From: a virus | IMG/VR virus record: IMGVR_UViG_3300044675_002893 | Location: 1-45,618 of that record | DNA length: 45,618 nt | Strand: one strand, 5' to 3' | Part shown: positions 39,001 through 45,618 of the stretch, in pieces | Numbering within the stretch: position 1 is the first letter of the stretch | How the letters are laid out: every line of letters begins with the position of its first letter | Translations under genes and position numbers: made by a program | The notes under the pieces: generated by a model | Databases searched by the model: none | The model's input: the letters and a program-made list of their open reading frames with translations, nothing else | What the model was told of the DNA's origin: nothing

Positions 39001-41948
39001 TCCATGCTGGCAACTACGGCAGCGGCTACTTCAAGACGATCAACGGCAGTTCGATCATTGGAACTGGCGACCTCACCGTATCTGGCACAGACAACACGAA
39101 GTTGCCGCTGACTGGCGGGACGCTGACGGGTGGCTTGAATGTCGGGAGTGCTATTGGCTCTAGAGGGACGGCGATAAGCGTCTCCGGTTCGTCAAACTCA
39201 AGCGCGATCGCCTTAAAGAGCAGCGACTATGCGACCGTCTTCAGTATTCTTCCCCATTCGACCTCCTGGACATACCTAGGAACCGGGGTCTATTACCAGA
39301 ACGGATCGTGGGTTCACGCAAGCGCGGACAGTAACAACGCATTACTTGGGCTTAATGGCAGCGCAGGCGCTTCGTGGTACGCATCAAACAATAGCACCGC
39401 ATCGTGGAATGTCGCGACCAATGCGCCGCTCTGGAATTCGGCAGGCACTTGGGTCGGAGCTATAAACGCGGCTGCGGGCGCACAGGTTAACAGCAGCGTT
39501 ATTCTTACTTCCGCCAACTACAGCAGCTACGCCCTCCCGTTAAGCGGCGGAACGCTGACGGGGAATCTGACGGCTTCTGGCAACGGAACAGGACTGTACT
39601 TTACTGGCGGGAACAACCGGATCTATTTCAGCGGCTATCGTGCGATGGAAGGCAGCACGAACGGCGCACAACTTCAGATAGGCGAAAATTACAGCGGGAC
39701 TTATTTGCAAAGCGCAAATAACTACGCGACGACGTCGAACCATTTGATTCTCCACGCCGGCAACTACAGCTCCTACGCACTCCCATTGAGCGGCGGCACG
39801 CTGACTGGCGCTATTTACGTCGGAACAACCAGCAGTGGGTCGGCGGCTCGCGCATTGCGTGTCGGCCCCTCCGGTGGAAGCCCGGCATCGTTTGGCTCGT
39901 ACTCCGGTTCGTGGCGTTCAACGATTGAAATCTGGGACAACGCCGCAACGCGGATGTTGCATCTCACGCCGCCAGACGGTACGAACTACAACTACAGCTC
40001 TATCAAGTCTACCGACGCCGGACTTCGCATTGATGTCGGTGGTAGTGGTGGCACGAACGCGATCGACATCAGTACGAGCGGCGTAGCGAACTTCCCGCAA
40101 GGTTTGCAGCAGGGCGGCAACCAAGTCCTCCACGCCGGTAACTACAGCAGCTACGCGCTACCGTTGAGTGGCGGCACAATGAGCGGGGTTATTGGTCGCT
40201 CCACCAGCGTTGCCGGGTTTTTCCAAGGTACCTACAACAACGTTGGAGACAATTCTGCGAGATCGAACCCGATCTACACGATTGGATCTAGTTACAACCC
40301 AGCGGATACCACTCTTTCCAATATGTATGGTGTCGGGTACGCCCACCCGAACGCCTCGTTCATTAGCGGCCCCGGTTTCACTGGATCATGGGGCATGTAC
40401 GTTGCCGCTGACGGCAACGCACGAGTATGGCTTGAGGCAAGCAACGGTCGCGTTGAATCTGTTGGGGATATGCGGTCTCCGATTTTCTATGATCGCAACA
40501 ACACTGGGTATTACAGCGATCCCGCAAGCACATCGAGATTGAATGTAATTAATTGCGGTGATGTCTACAACGATCTTGGAGGCTGGTTCCGTAACTACGG
40601 CGCAACAGGAATCTACAATCAGTCATACGGAAACCACTTTTATTCCGATTCCGCCAATTACTGGAACATCAGCATGGGCGGGCAATCAGCCGGAGGCTTG
40701 CGGTTCCGTGATACTCACGCCGGAACTATTCGCGGCTACGTATACGCTGACACCAGTAACAACATTGGGTTTTTAGGCAGCTCTGGCGGGTGGCTTGCGA
40801 GGGTGGTCGCCAATGACTACTTCCTTATTGACGGTTCATCGATCCGCGCCCCGCTGTACTACGACAGCAACAACACCAGCTATTACTTCCGCCCTGCTAG
40901 CACCGATACCGGCTACCTGCGCGGGCGACTAACTTTCGGTGACTATGGCGCTGGAATTGTTGGCAGCTACTCTTCGTATCGGTATCAGCTTGTCTATGCT
41001 ATGGGCGCGGCTTATCAGGGTGCGCTTGATGGCACCAGCGTCAGCGGCGGCTATGGGCTGTGGTACTCCCACCCCAACGCAGGCGGTGTGGCGTCTAATC
41101 TTTCGACACATGGCTTGATGAATATCGTCAACGGCTCATTCCATGCATCGCTTGACGCGAGCATGCGAGCTGTGACGGATATGCGTTCGCCGATCTACTA
41201 CGACATCGGGAACACCGGCTATTACGTTGACGCTGCCAGTACTTCGTATCTTTATAGTCTGATCTTGTCTGGAGCCGGATACTTTCGCCCACAGAATTGG
41301 ATTCAGCTGGACGGCATTTACGGGTTGTATTGGCCAAACCACTACGGTTTGCACGTCCGCGCGAACGACCAAAGCACTTACACACAGCTTTGCATACAAG
41401 GTAGCAAGAACTCATACGGCGGAATACTTGACCTGTACAGCTCTGTCAACGGAATGATGTATGACAGTGGCGGCAACGGCGGCGTATACCGCGAAGCCAA
41501 TGGTCGGTGGTACTTCTACCACCATGTTGGCAACAACTGCATGGGTATCGGGACAAGCTCAACGTCCTCGTCTTACTACATGTACGTCGGTGGCAGCATT
41601 TATTCCACAGGCGACGTGGTGGCGTACTCTGATGGTCGCAAGAAGACCAACATTGTCACCGTCGATAGCGCATTGGATAAAGTCGCCAAGCTTCGCGGCG
41701 TCTACTACAACCGCATCCCTGAAAGCGATCCTAAGATTGATCCTGACCGCAGAGAGATCGGCGTTATCGCCCAAGAGGTCAACGAGGTCTTACCGGAGGT
41801 AGTGACCTACGCCAAAGACGTAGATGAATACGGCGTGAAGTACGGAAACTTTGCTGGTCTTTTCATTGAAGCGTTTAAGGAGCTTCAGGCTGAGGTCAAG
41901 TCGCTTCATGCTGAGGTGCTGGAATTGCGCGGGAGGCTTGGGGAATGA
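36057..41948 (+). CDS. Giant tail fibre with C-terminal S74 self-cleaving chaperone
   Basis: This 1963-residue protein starts NLTTRAGKGSPLTNNELDAN, an attachment segment of phage fibres. It has DDDHAQYLH near 415, a pyocin-knob-like domain about 708-790, and several copies of NYSSYALPLSGGTLTG and TALGYTPYN. Three MRSPIYYDxxNTGYY-type repeats come later. The last 106 residues are an intramolecular chaperone (peptidase S74): S1858-D-G-R-K-K, where S1858 is the nucleophile, then GVIAQEVNEVLPEVV and a coiled-coil end. The chaperone should help trimerise the fibre and then cut itself off. It probably binds the host surface. Confidence 0.9.
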   Translation: MSNLTTRAGKGSPLTNNELDANFTNLNADKVEIGGDLSGTPTAPIVTKVQGQSFSSAAANVGEKLVWNGTAWAPATDPSGEPIGHADKSESSIGFNSGTRTFTISPVSASFVVWCKGVKHTYTSAQTVVIPNTTGLHFIYFNASGVLSTQMTYFTWEEHAPTAYIYWNATTQQAVYFGDERHGITLDWQTHEYLHRTRGAAIANGFGASGYTTTGTGATDADAQIDIGGGTFFDEDMQVDIVSTNTPVAGTWQQDLSGPALIPVLYLSGSSWVLDSPTNFPFKVVSGVPQYNLYSGGTWSTAPVANNEYFVSWILATNNLTYPVIAIISQAPTNQLSGAEAMTFEGLSLNGFPSVEFRPLYKVIYQYKTGFTNSIKASTISVYDLRSLQSAGVAAALVQDHGNLSGLGDDDHAQYLHVSEVRTPSSAVKNSFLPSQTSNNGKYLTTDGINPSWGDVPSGSLTFTGDVTGTGNTGSSTTLTLANSGVTAGTFTKVTVDTKGRVTTGASANSSDIATALGFTPENVANKAVANGYASLDGSGKVPSNQLPSYVDDVLEYANLAAFPATGETGKIYIAIDTVKTYRWSGSAYVEITSSPGSTDAVPEGSTNLYFTNARARAAVGASGSLSYSTATGIFSYTQPTNVSAFTNDSGYLTGITGAQVTSALGYTPYNATNPSGYITGITSGMVTTALGYTPYNSSNPSGYITSSYNGFMLRGAAVQSDPNTNFVSSAYRFDPNANNPTNTYYAVLTYGNESNVVGQLATHFSDGTTYTRAYNSVWSAWRTQLDSSNYSSYALPLSGGTLSGDLGVGVSPSTRFHVSGAHTGGRGIVEFDSTDIALIALRAPTGSDKFWGIRAQDSAGADLMYYGMRQYGLIDGFVVEPLLNGDPSFFVKRSTGDVGVGISSGFNSISGTERTVYIANSNAASLYLHATSGSGRKYALFSGASGGLAIYDVTGNATRFLLTTSAADFSVALQQSGNQVLHAGNYGSGYFKTINGSSIIGTGDLTVSGTDNTKLPLTGGTLTGGLNVGSAIGSRGTAISVSGSSNSSAIALKSSDYATVFSILPHSTSWTYLGTGVYYQNGSWVHASADSNNALLGLNGSAGASWYASNNSTASWNVATNAPLWNSAGTWVGAINAAAGAQVNSSVILTSANYSSYALPLSGGTLTGNLTASGNGTGLYFTGGNNRIYFSGYRAMEGSTNGAQLQIGENYSGTYLQSANNYATTSNHLILHAGNYSSYALPLSGGTLTGAIYVGTTSSGSAARALRVGPSGGSPASFGSYSGSWRSTIEIWDNAATRMLHLTPPDGTNYNYSSIKSTDAGLRIDVGGSGGTNAIDISTSGVANFPQGLQQGGNQVLHAGNYSSYALPLSGGTMSGVIGRSTSVAGFFQGTYNNVGDNSARSNPIYTIGSSYNPADTTLSNMYGVGYAHPNASFISGPGFTGSWGMYVAADGNARVWLEASNGRVESVGDMRSPIFYDRNNTGYYSDPASTSRLNVINCGDVYNDLGGWFRNYGATGIYNQSYGNHFYSDSANYWNISMGGQSAGGLRFRDTHAGTIRGYVYADTSNNIGFLGSSGGWLARVVANDYFLIDGSSIRAPLYYDSNNTSYYFRPASTDTGYLRGRLTFGDYGAGIVGSYSSYRYQLVYAMGAAYQGALDGTSVSGGYGLWYSHPNAGGVASNLSTHGLMNIVNGSFHASLDASMRAVTDMRSPIYYDIGNTGYYVDAASTSYLYSLILSGAGYFRPQNWIQLDGIYGLYWPNHYGLHVRANDQSTYTQLCIQGSKNSYGGILDLYSSVNGMMYDSGGNGGVYREANGRWYFYHHVGNNCMGIGTSSTSSSYYMYVGGSIYSTGDVVAYSDGRKKTNIVTVDSALDKVAKLRGVYYNRIPESDPKIDPDRREIGVIAQEVNEVLPEVVTYAKDVDEYGVKYGNFAGLFIEAFKELQAEVKSLHAEVLELRGRLGE

Positions 41949-42289
41949 GTGTTTCTTATCGTTTTGAGATCCGTCAGACAGATCGTGCAAAGGTTGGCGA
42001 TCTGACCGGCGTCATTACACACATCCATTTCAATTACCTCGGGGAAGACGACACCGGTAAACGCGCGGTCTGCGAGGGCGTTGTGCCTTTTCAGGTTACA
42101 GAGCTAGTATTTAATGGCGCGGAAGGCGATCAAGTTGTACCTAGCGAGCTCGACGCGGCCACATTCATACCGGAAGACGCGATCACCGAGGAAGTGTTGA
42201 TTTCGTGGCTGGAGCAAAAAGTTCCAGCTGCGTTGTTGGAGAAATTTCGCAGATACATTTCAGAGCGCATAGCGCAGATGGAGAGCTGA
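41945..42289 (+). CDS. Tail-region paralogue 1 (DUF7936-like)
   Basis: The 114-residue protein begins MSVSYRFEIRQTDRAKVGDL and has ITEEVLISWLEQ and a helical C-terminus. It is shorter than its three downstream relatives, which share the plan Y-strand, a beta-rich half, F-x-x-f-x-x-LTE-x-x-x-x-W, then a helix. It overlaps the fibre stop by ATGA. Confidence 0.65.
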   Translation: MSVSYRFEIRQTDRAKVGDLTGVITHIHFNYLGEDDTGKRAVCEGVVPFQVTELVFNGAEGDQVVPSELDAATFIPEDAITEEVLISWLEQKVPAALLEKFRRYISERIAQMES

Positions 42290-42291
42290 CT

Positions 42292-42675
42292 ATGACGATG
42301 ACCTACACTTGGAAAGTAACCGGCATCAAGATCAAGGACGAGGTGAACGCTGATGGCGTTACCTTGCCCAAAGCTGTGTGCCAGACCTACTGGAGCAAGA
42401 CAGGCGTTGACGAGAACGGCAACGAGGGCGTGTTTGCTGGCGCAACACCTTTCACTGCTGAGAGCGTGCCTGCTGATCAGTTCGTGGCCTTTGATCAGCT
42501 TACCGAGGACGTTGTCCTTGGTTGGATTAAAGCCGTGGTGGTTGGGCACTACGAGAAGCACGTCAATGAGATGATCGCCAAGCAGATCGCCGACAAGGCG
42601 GTCACTGAGCAGTCTATGCCTTGGGCACCCCCTGCTGCCGAGGCTCCGGCAGCTACTCCTGCCCCCACTATTTGA
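42292..42675 (+). CDS. Tail-region paralogue 2 (DUF7936-like)
   Basis: The 127-residue protein starts MTMTYTWKVTGIKIKDEVNA and has AVCQTYWSKTGVDENGNEG, FDQLTEDVVLGWIKAVV, and MPWAPPA near the Pro/Ala-rich end. The N-terminus is like a known family of small phage proteins found after fibre genes. Its role is not known; a virion or fibre-assembly part is plausible. Confidence 0.75.
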   Translation: MTMTYTWKVTGIKIKDEVNADGVTLPKAVCQTYWSKTGVDENGNEGVFAGATPFTAESVPADQFVAFDQLTEDVVLGWIKAVVVGHYEKHVNEMIAKQIADKAVTEQSMPWAPPAAEAPAATPAPTI

Positions 42676-42686
42676 TGGAGACGACA

Positions 42687-43043
42687 ATGGCTATCGTTTA
42701 TTCGTACAAGATCAACGCCGCCCGTGTGGTGGCTCAGGACGGCTTAACGGATGTCGTTAAGGAAGTCGAAGTCACCGTGACCGGCACTGACGGCGCGGCG
42801 AAGTTCGATCTGCCTACTACTGTCAAGCTTGGCGCGGCTGACCCCAGCAGCTTCACTGCGTTTACTGCGCTCACTGAGGAGCAGTTGGTGTCATGGGTAG
42901 AGAATGACCCGTCGCTTGACAACACGAAGTCGCACATCGCGTTCGTGGTTGCCAAGGAAGCCGAGAAGCTTGCCTCTGAGTCAAAGCCCCTCCCGTGGGC
43001 ACCTGTCCCTGATCCGGCTGCTCCTGCTCCGCTGTCTGAGTAA
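42687..43043 (+). CDS. Tail-region paralogue 3 (DUF7936-like)
   Basis: The 118-residue protein starts MAIVYSYKINAARVVAQDGL and has FTALTEEQLVSWVEN and PLPWAPVPDPAAPAPL. GGAG lies six bases before the ATG at 42687; an ATG at 42675 overlapping the previous stop is less likely. It is closely related to the next gene. Confidence 0.75.
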   Translation: MAIVYSYKINAARVVAQDGLTDVVKEVEVTVTGTDGAAKFDLPTTVKLGAADPSSFTAFTALTEEQLVSWVENDPSLDNTKSHIAFVVAKEAEKLASESKPLPWAPVPDPAAPAPLSE

Positions 43044-43056
43044 TTAGGAGATTAAA

Positions 43057-43377
43057 GTGCCGGTTTCGTACTCGTATGCAATTAACGCCGTCCGCGTTGT
43101 GACTCAGGGCGATCTTGTTGATGTCGTAAGAGATATCGATGTAAACGTGTGGGGCAAAGACGACAACGTAGAGTTCCATCTTCCTGTTACTGTTCGCCTT
43201 CCAGACGCCGATCCGCAGACATTCACTTCGTTTGCCTTTCTCACTCTTGAGCAGGCTACTGCTTGGATCGATGCAAGCGCGAGTACAGTGCATGCCAAGT
43301 CTCACATAGCCGCAGTGCTTGGCCGTATGGCAGAAGAGGCTGCCATGCAGACAAAGCCAATTCCTTGGGCGCAGTGA
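43057..43377 (+). CDS. Tail-region paralogue 4 (DUF7936-like)
   Basis: The 106-residue protein starts at GTG 43057 after TAGGAG and reads MPVSYSYAINAVRVVTQGDL, then VTVRLPDADPQTFTSFAFLT and PIPWAQ at the end. The similarity to paralogue 3 (SYxINAxRVVxQ...LTxxxxxxW...KPxPWA) shows a tandem duplication. Confidence 0.75.
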   Translation: MPVSYSYAINAVRVVTQGDLVDVVRDIDVNVWGKDDNVEFHLPVTVRLPDADPQTFTSFAFLTLEQATAWIDASASTVHAKSHIAAVLGRMAEEAAMQTKPIPWAQ

Positions 43378-43385
43378 GCTAGCAA

Positions 43386-44321
43386 ATGACCCTGCAGTCA
43401 TCAGGTGCTATCAGCATGTCGCAGATCAACGCAGAGTTTGGTCGCGGCAATAATCTGAATGCATACAGAGGAACTGCTCACGCTTCTGGCACTTTCCCTA
43501 GTGGCGCTATCAGCTTTAGCAACTTCTACGGAACAAGCATTCCTCCATCAGGGGGGACGTTCTCTCCAGACGGAAGTACGTCTTCTGGCAGCCGCACCCT
43601 TCTGTATGATTTTTATATTGGAGAAGCCGGCGGGACTGCTCAGGTTTCTATTTCATGTACCCAGTCTGCTTCTTGGACTTGGACAAGAGTCGGCGGAACT
43701 TTCGGCGCTGGGCAGGTTGATGGAAGCACCTTGGTTGCATCTGGAAGCGGGACTGGCAATACCGCTGTATTTATTCTAGGAACAGGATTTAATCAGTTCC
43801 GTCAATGCGAGTTTTATGTTGACGCTACGTCAGGAAGTAATACTCGTTACTGGCGCGTTGTTCTTGACACTGAATACTCTGGCTGCCCGTTCTGCTGCTT
43901 TACCCCGGACACCCTCATCAGCATGGGCGACGGAAGCGCAAAGCAAATTGGCGAAATCAAGGCTGGCGATTTCATTCTCGTCTACGACGATCTGTCTCAA
44001 CTGAATGTCGCAGTCCCCGTCAAGGAAGTCATCGTCCGCGAAGATCGCCCGATGTACACCTACACCTTCGAAAACGGGAAGACTCTCGTCGCCTCAGAAG
44101 ACCACCCGTTGTATGTAGTCGGCAAGGGATACGTCTCTATCAACCCGTCGATTGGGTACAAAGACATGGGTGTTCCGGGCCACATATCCGTCGGGGACTT
44201 TGTGGTAAATGAGCTTGGAATTCAGACTAGAATTACAGGTATAGAGCCTCACCCATACAAGGGCGTTGTCTATACCTTTGGAAACTCTAAGTTCTATGCG
44301 AACGGAGTGCTGGTGTACTAA
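43386..44321 (+). CDS. Tail protein with C-terminal Hint (intein-like) domain
   Basis: The N-terminal part starts MTLQSSGAISMSQINAEFGR and has SGAISFSNFYGTS, a segment found in many phage tail-tip proteins, followed by an Ig-like domain (residues about 55-165). From C170-C171-F the sequence CCFTPDTLISMGDG... EIKAGDF is block A of a Hint domain, with DHPLYVV (H240) as block B and GVVYTFGNSKFYANGVLVY at the very end. There is no Asn and no C-extein, so splicing is not possible; N-terminal cleavage or thioester transfer is. The released N-terminal domain may be the virion form. Confidence 0.8.
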   Translation: MTLQSSGAISMSQINAEFGRGNNLNAYRGTAHASGTFPSGAISFSNFYGTSIPPSGGTFSPDGSTSSGSRTLLYDFYIGEAGGTAQVSISCTQSASWTWTRVGGTFGAGQVDGSTLVASGSGTGNTAVFILGTGFNQFRQCEFYVDATSGSNTRYWRVVLDTEYSGCPFCCFTPDTLISMGDGSAKQIGEIKAGDFILVYDDLSQLNVAVPVKEVIVREDRPMYTYTFENGKTLVASEDHPLYVVGKGYVSINPSIGYKDMGVPGHISVGDFVVNELGIQTRITGIEPHPYKGVVYTFGNSKFYANGVLVY

Positions 44322-44341
44322 TGAAAACTAAGGAGGTCATT

Positions 44342-44509
44342 GTGAATAACCTGAAGTTTGAAGTCTCGATGGAAGAAGCGAACCTGTTGATCGCGGCCCT
44401 TGCCAAGCAGCCCTTCGAGGCTGTGGCTGGCCTGATCCAGAAGCTGCAGGGGCAGGCCCAGTCGCAGATGTCGCAGGCTCCTTCCGTCGAAGAGGCTCCC
44501 AAGGCCTAA
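44342..44509 (+). CDS. Small helical phage protein
   Basis: The GTG at 44342 has a perfect AAGGAGG five bases upstream, better than the ATG at 44321 that overlaps the previous stop. The 55-residue product reads MNNLKFEVSMEEANLLIAAL, then LAKQPFEAVAGLIQKLQGQA. It resembles a common phage family of unknown function after tail genes. A terminator follows directly. Confidence 0.75.
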   Translation: MNNLKFEVSMEEANLLIAALAKQPFEAVAGLIQKLQGQAQSQMSQAPSVEEAPKA

Positions 44510-44516
44510 AATGTAT

Positions 44517-44542
44517 GGGGGCAGAAATGCCCCCGTCTTTTT
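44517..44542 (+). terminator. Rho-independent terminator
   Basis: GGGGGC (44517-44522) and GCCCCC (44529-44534) form a perfect stem around AGAAAT, followed by GTCTTTTT. It ends the tail cluster just before the last gene in the window. Confidence 0.92.
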
Positions 44543-44576
44543 AGGAGGCCCACCTATTCTCATCTAGGAAGAAAAC

Positions 44577-45618
44577 ATGGCAGGTTTCGTGATTCGAGGA
44601 TTTCGCGGCATGCGTCCGATCCTCGACCCAAAGCTCCTTGATTCCTCTGAGGCACAAGAAGCCAAAGACGTTCGCCTTTTCTCCGGCAACATCGAGCCTG
44701 TCGAGAGCAACACCACCGTCACTGCGCTCAAGACTGTCTCTGGAACGGTGCAGACAATCTTCCGCGCCAGAGACAACGTCGACGAATCCCTGAACTGGTT
44801 CGAGTTCACGGCGGACGTGGACATCGCACGATCGCCCATCACGCAGGACAGCTACGGCAGGACGTATTGGACTGGCGAGGACTACCCTCGCTACGCCCCT
44901 GAGTCTGTGGCGTTTTCCTCTGGCTCATCTGCCTACCCGCGCAACTCTTATCGCCTTGGCATCCCGAAGCCGATAGTTGTTCCGCTTGTGACTGGCGTTC
45001 CGGTGACTGAGGCCGACACTGTCGAGCGCACCTATGTCCTGACGTACATCAACACCGACGGAAGCAAGGAGTCCGCCCCCAGCGCTGAGGTGAAGGTCAA
45101 GGCGCTTTCTGCGAACGTCGATACCGGCGTCATTCTGGTTACCGGGTTCACCTACGAGAGCGGAACGTCCTACGTAGTGACCTGCTCTGCCTCGCACAAC
45201 CTTGCCGTCAAGGACTACATCGGCGTCACCGGCTCGACTGAGGCCGGCTGGAACGACACTTGGGAAGTCTCTGCAGTCGTTGACTCCAAGGTGTTCAAGG
45301 TCAAGAACACGCAGGCATTCCCTGCTCAGCCACCGGCTGGCCCGTATGTCGTTAAGCGCCGGTACCCGCCGAAGGTGAAGTTGTTCAGTCTGCCTACAGA
45401 TAACAACGGAAATCTGGACATAACTGACAAGCGGATATACCGAAAGGTGAGCGGCACGTTCCGCCTAGTGGACACCATCCCGCTGAGCGACGCAGAGTAC
45501 ATCGACCTGCATACGGATGCGGATCTGGCCGCGGGTGCGCCTCTGGCTTCCGGCGTCGAGAACCGCCCGACCCGTCCGATCACACCGCCGGTTGCGGTCA
45601 TCCCGTTTACCGACACTA
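44577..45618 (+). CDS. Virion structural protein (3' end outside window)
   Basis: The frame is open from ATG 44577 (AGGAAG seven bases upstream) to the end of the window: 347 codons without a stop. The product starts MAGFVIRGFRGMRPILDPKL, then EAQEAKDVRLFSGNIEPVES, a WFEFTADVDIARSP and YGRTYWTGED segment and Ig-like repeats. I recognise the start from tail-region proteins of podovirus-like phages; the exact role is not known. It lies right after a terminator but no promoter is clear in the 34-base gap. Confidence 0.8.
   Translation, partial: MAGFVIRGFRGMRPILDPKLLDSSEAQEAKDVRLFSGNIEPVESNTTVTALKTVSGTVQTIFRARDNVDESLNWFEFTADVDIARSPITQDSYGRTYWTGEDYPRYAPESVAFSSGSSAYPRNSYRLGIPKPIVVPLVTGVPVTEADTVERTYVLTYINTDGSKESAPSAEVKVKALSANVDTGVILVTGFTYESGTSYVVTCSASHNLAVKDYIGVTGSTEAGWNDTWEVSAVVDSKVFKVKNTQAFPAQPPAGPYVVKRRYPPKVKLFSLPTDNNGNLDITDKRIYRKVSGTFRLVDTIPLSDAEYIDLHTDADLAAGAPLASGVENRPTRPITPPVAVIPFTDT

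Noticed and set aside
1-45618. CRISPR arrays, tRNA genes, insertion sequences or an integrase
   Set aside because: No regularly spaced repeat-spacer units, no tRNA cloverleaf with T-loop, no transposase or tyrosine/serine recombinase motifs were found by reading both strands.

Overview
The window is part of the genome of a tailed double-stranded DNA bacteriophage (or prophage). It is densely packed, moderately GC-rich, and organised in long operons whose genes overlap by ATGA or TAATG. The protein families (P22-like portal, HK97-fold-like capsid, large polyvalent protein, S74-type tail fibre) point to a phage of a Gram-negative, probably pseudomonadotal, host. No tape-measure or tail-tube genes lie between capsid and fibre genes, so a short-tailed (podovirus-like) particle is likely, but both window ends cut genes and the genome is not complete here. 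No integrase, DNA polymerase or tRNA gene was found.

Layout. (1) 1-6924 (+): a giant large polyvalent protein (zincin, DUF7178-like, ADP-ribosyltransferase-like and LPD38-like regions), with two small genes embedded out of frame in its linkers and a third overlapping its 3' end. (2) 6935-10705 (-): an operon with a single-stranded-DNA-binding protein, winged-helix protein, PD-(D/E)XK nuclease, zinc-ribbon proteins, DUF3310 and several tiny genes, most of which I read from the nucleotides because they are very short. (3) 10706-10804: a divergent promoter/operator region next to a Cro-like repressor gene. (4) 11105-11419: a structured non-coding stretch ending in a promoter. (5) 11420-16392 (+): the replication/recombination operon (helicase-loader-like protein, DnaB-type helicase, HNH/DUF1364 protein, Hjc-like resolvase), ending in a zinc-finger protein in the place of a late antiterminator. 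(6) 16524-21213 (-): a MoxR/CobS-like AAA+ ATPase and a CobT-like VWA protein with four small genes. This operon contains two type II hammerhead ribozymes in its intergenic leaders and a large terminator-like fold. (7) 21274-45618 (+): the late operon, with terminase small subunit, a metalloprotease-like protein, a metallophosphoesterase, a lysis cassette (membrane proteins, 3-TM holin, GH24 endolysin), terminase large subunit, portal, scaffold, capsid, head-tail adaptors, tail proteins, a 1963-residue fibre, four tandem paralogues, a tail protein with a C-terminal Hint domain, and a truncated virion gene at the edge.

The most notable element is the ribozyme-punctuated CobS/CobT operon. Two hammerheads with intact cores and covarying stems sit directly upstream of the Shine-Dalgarno sequences of two genes. 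They would cut one long message into three, separating the AAA+/VWA pair from the small genes before it. The second theme is overprinting: several small genes with good ribosome-binding sites are read out of frame inside or over the ends of larger genes.
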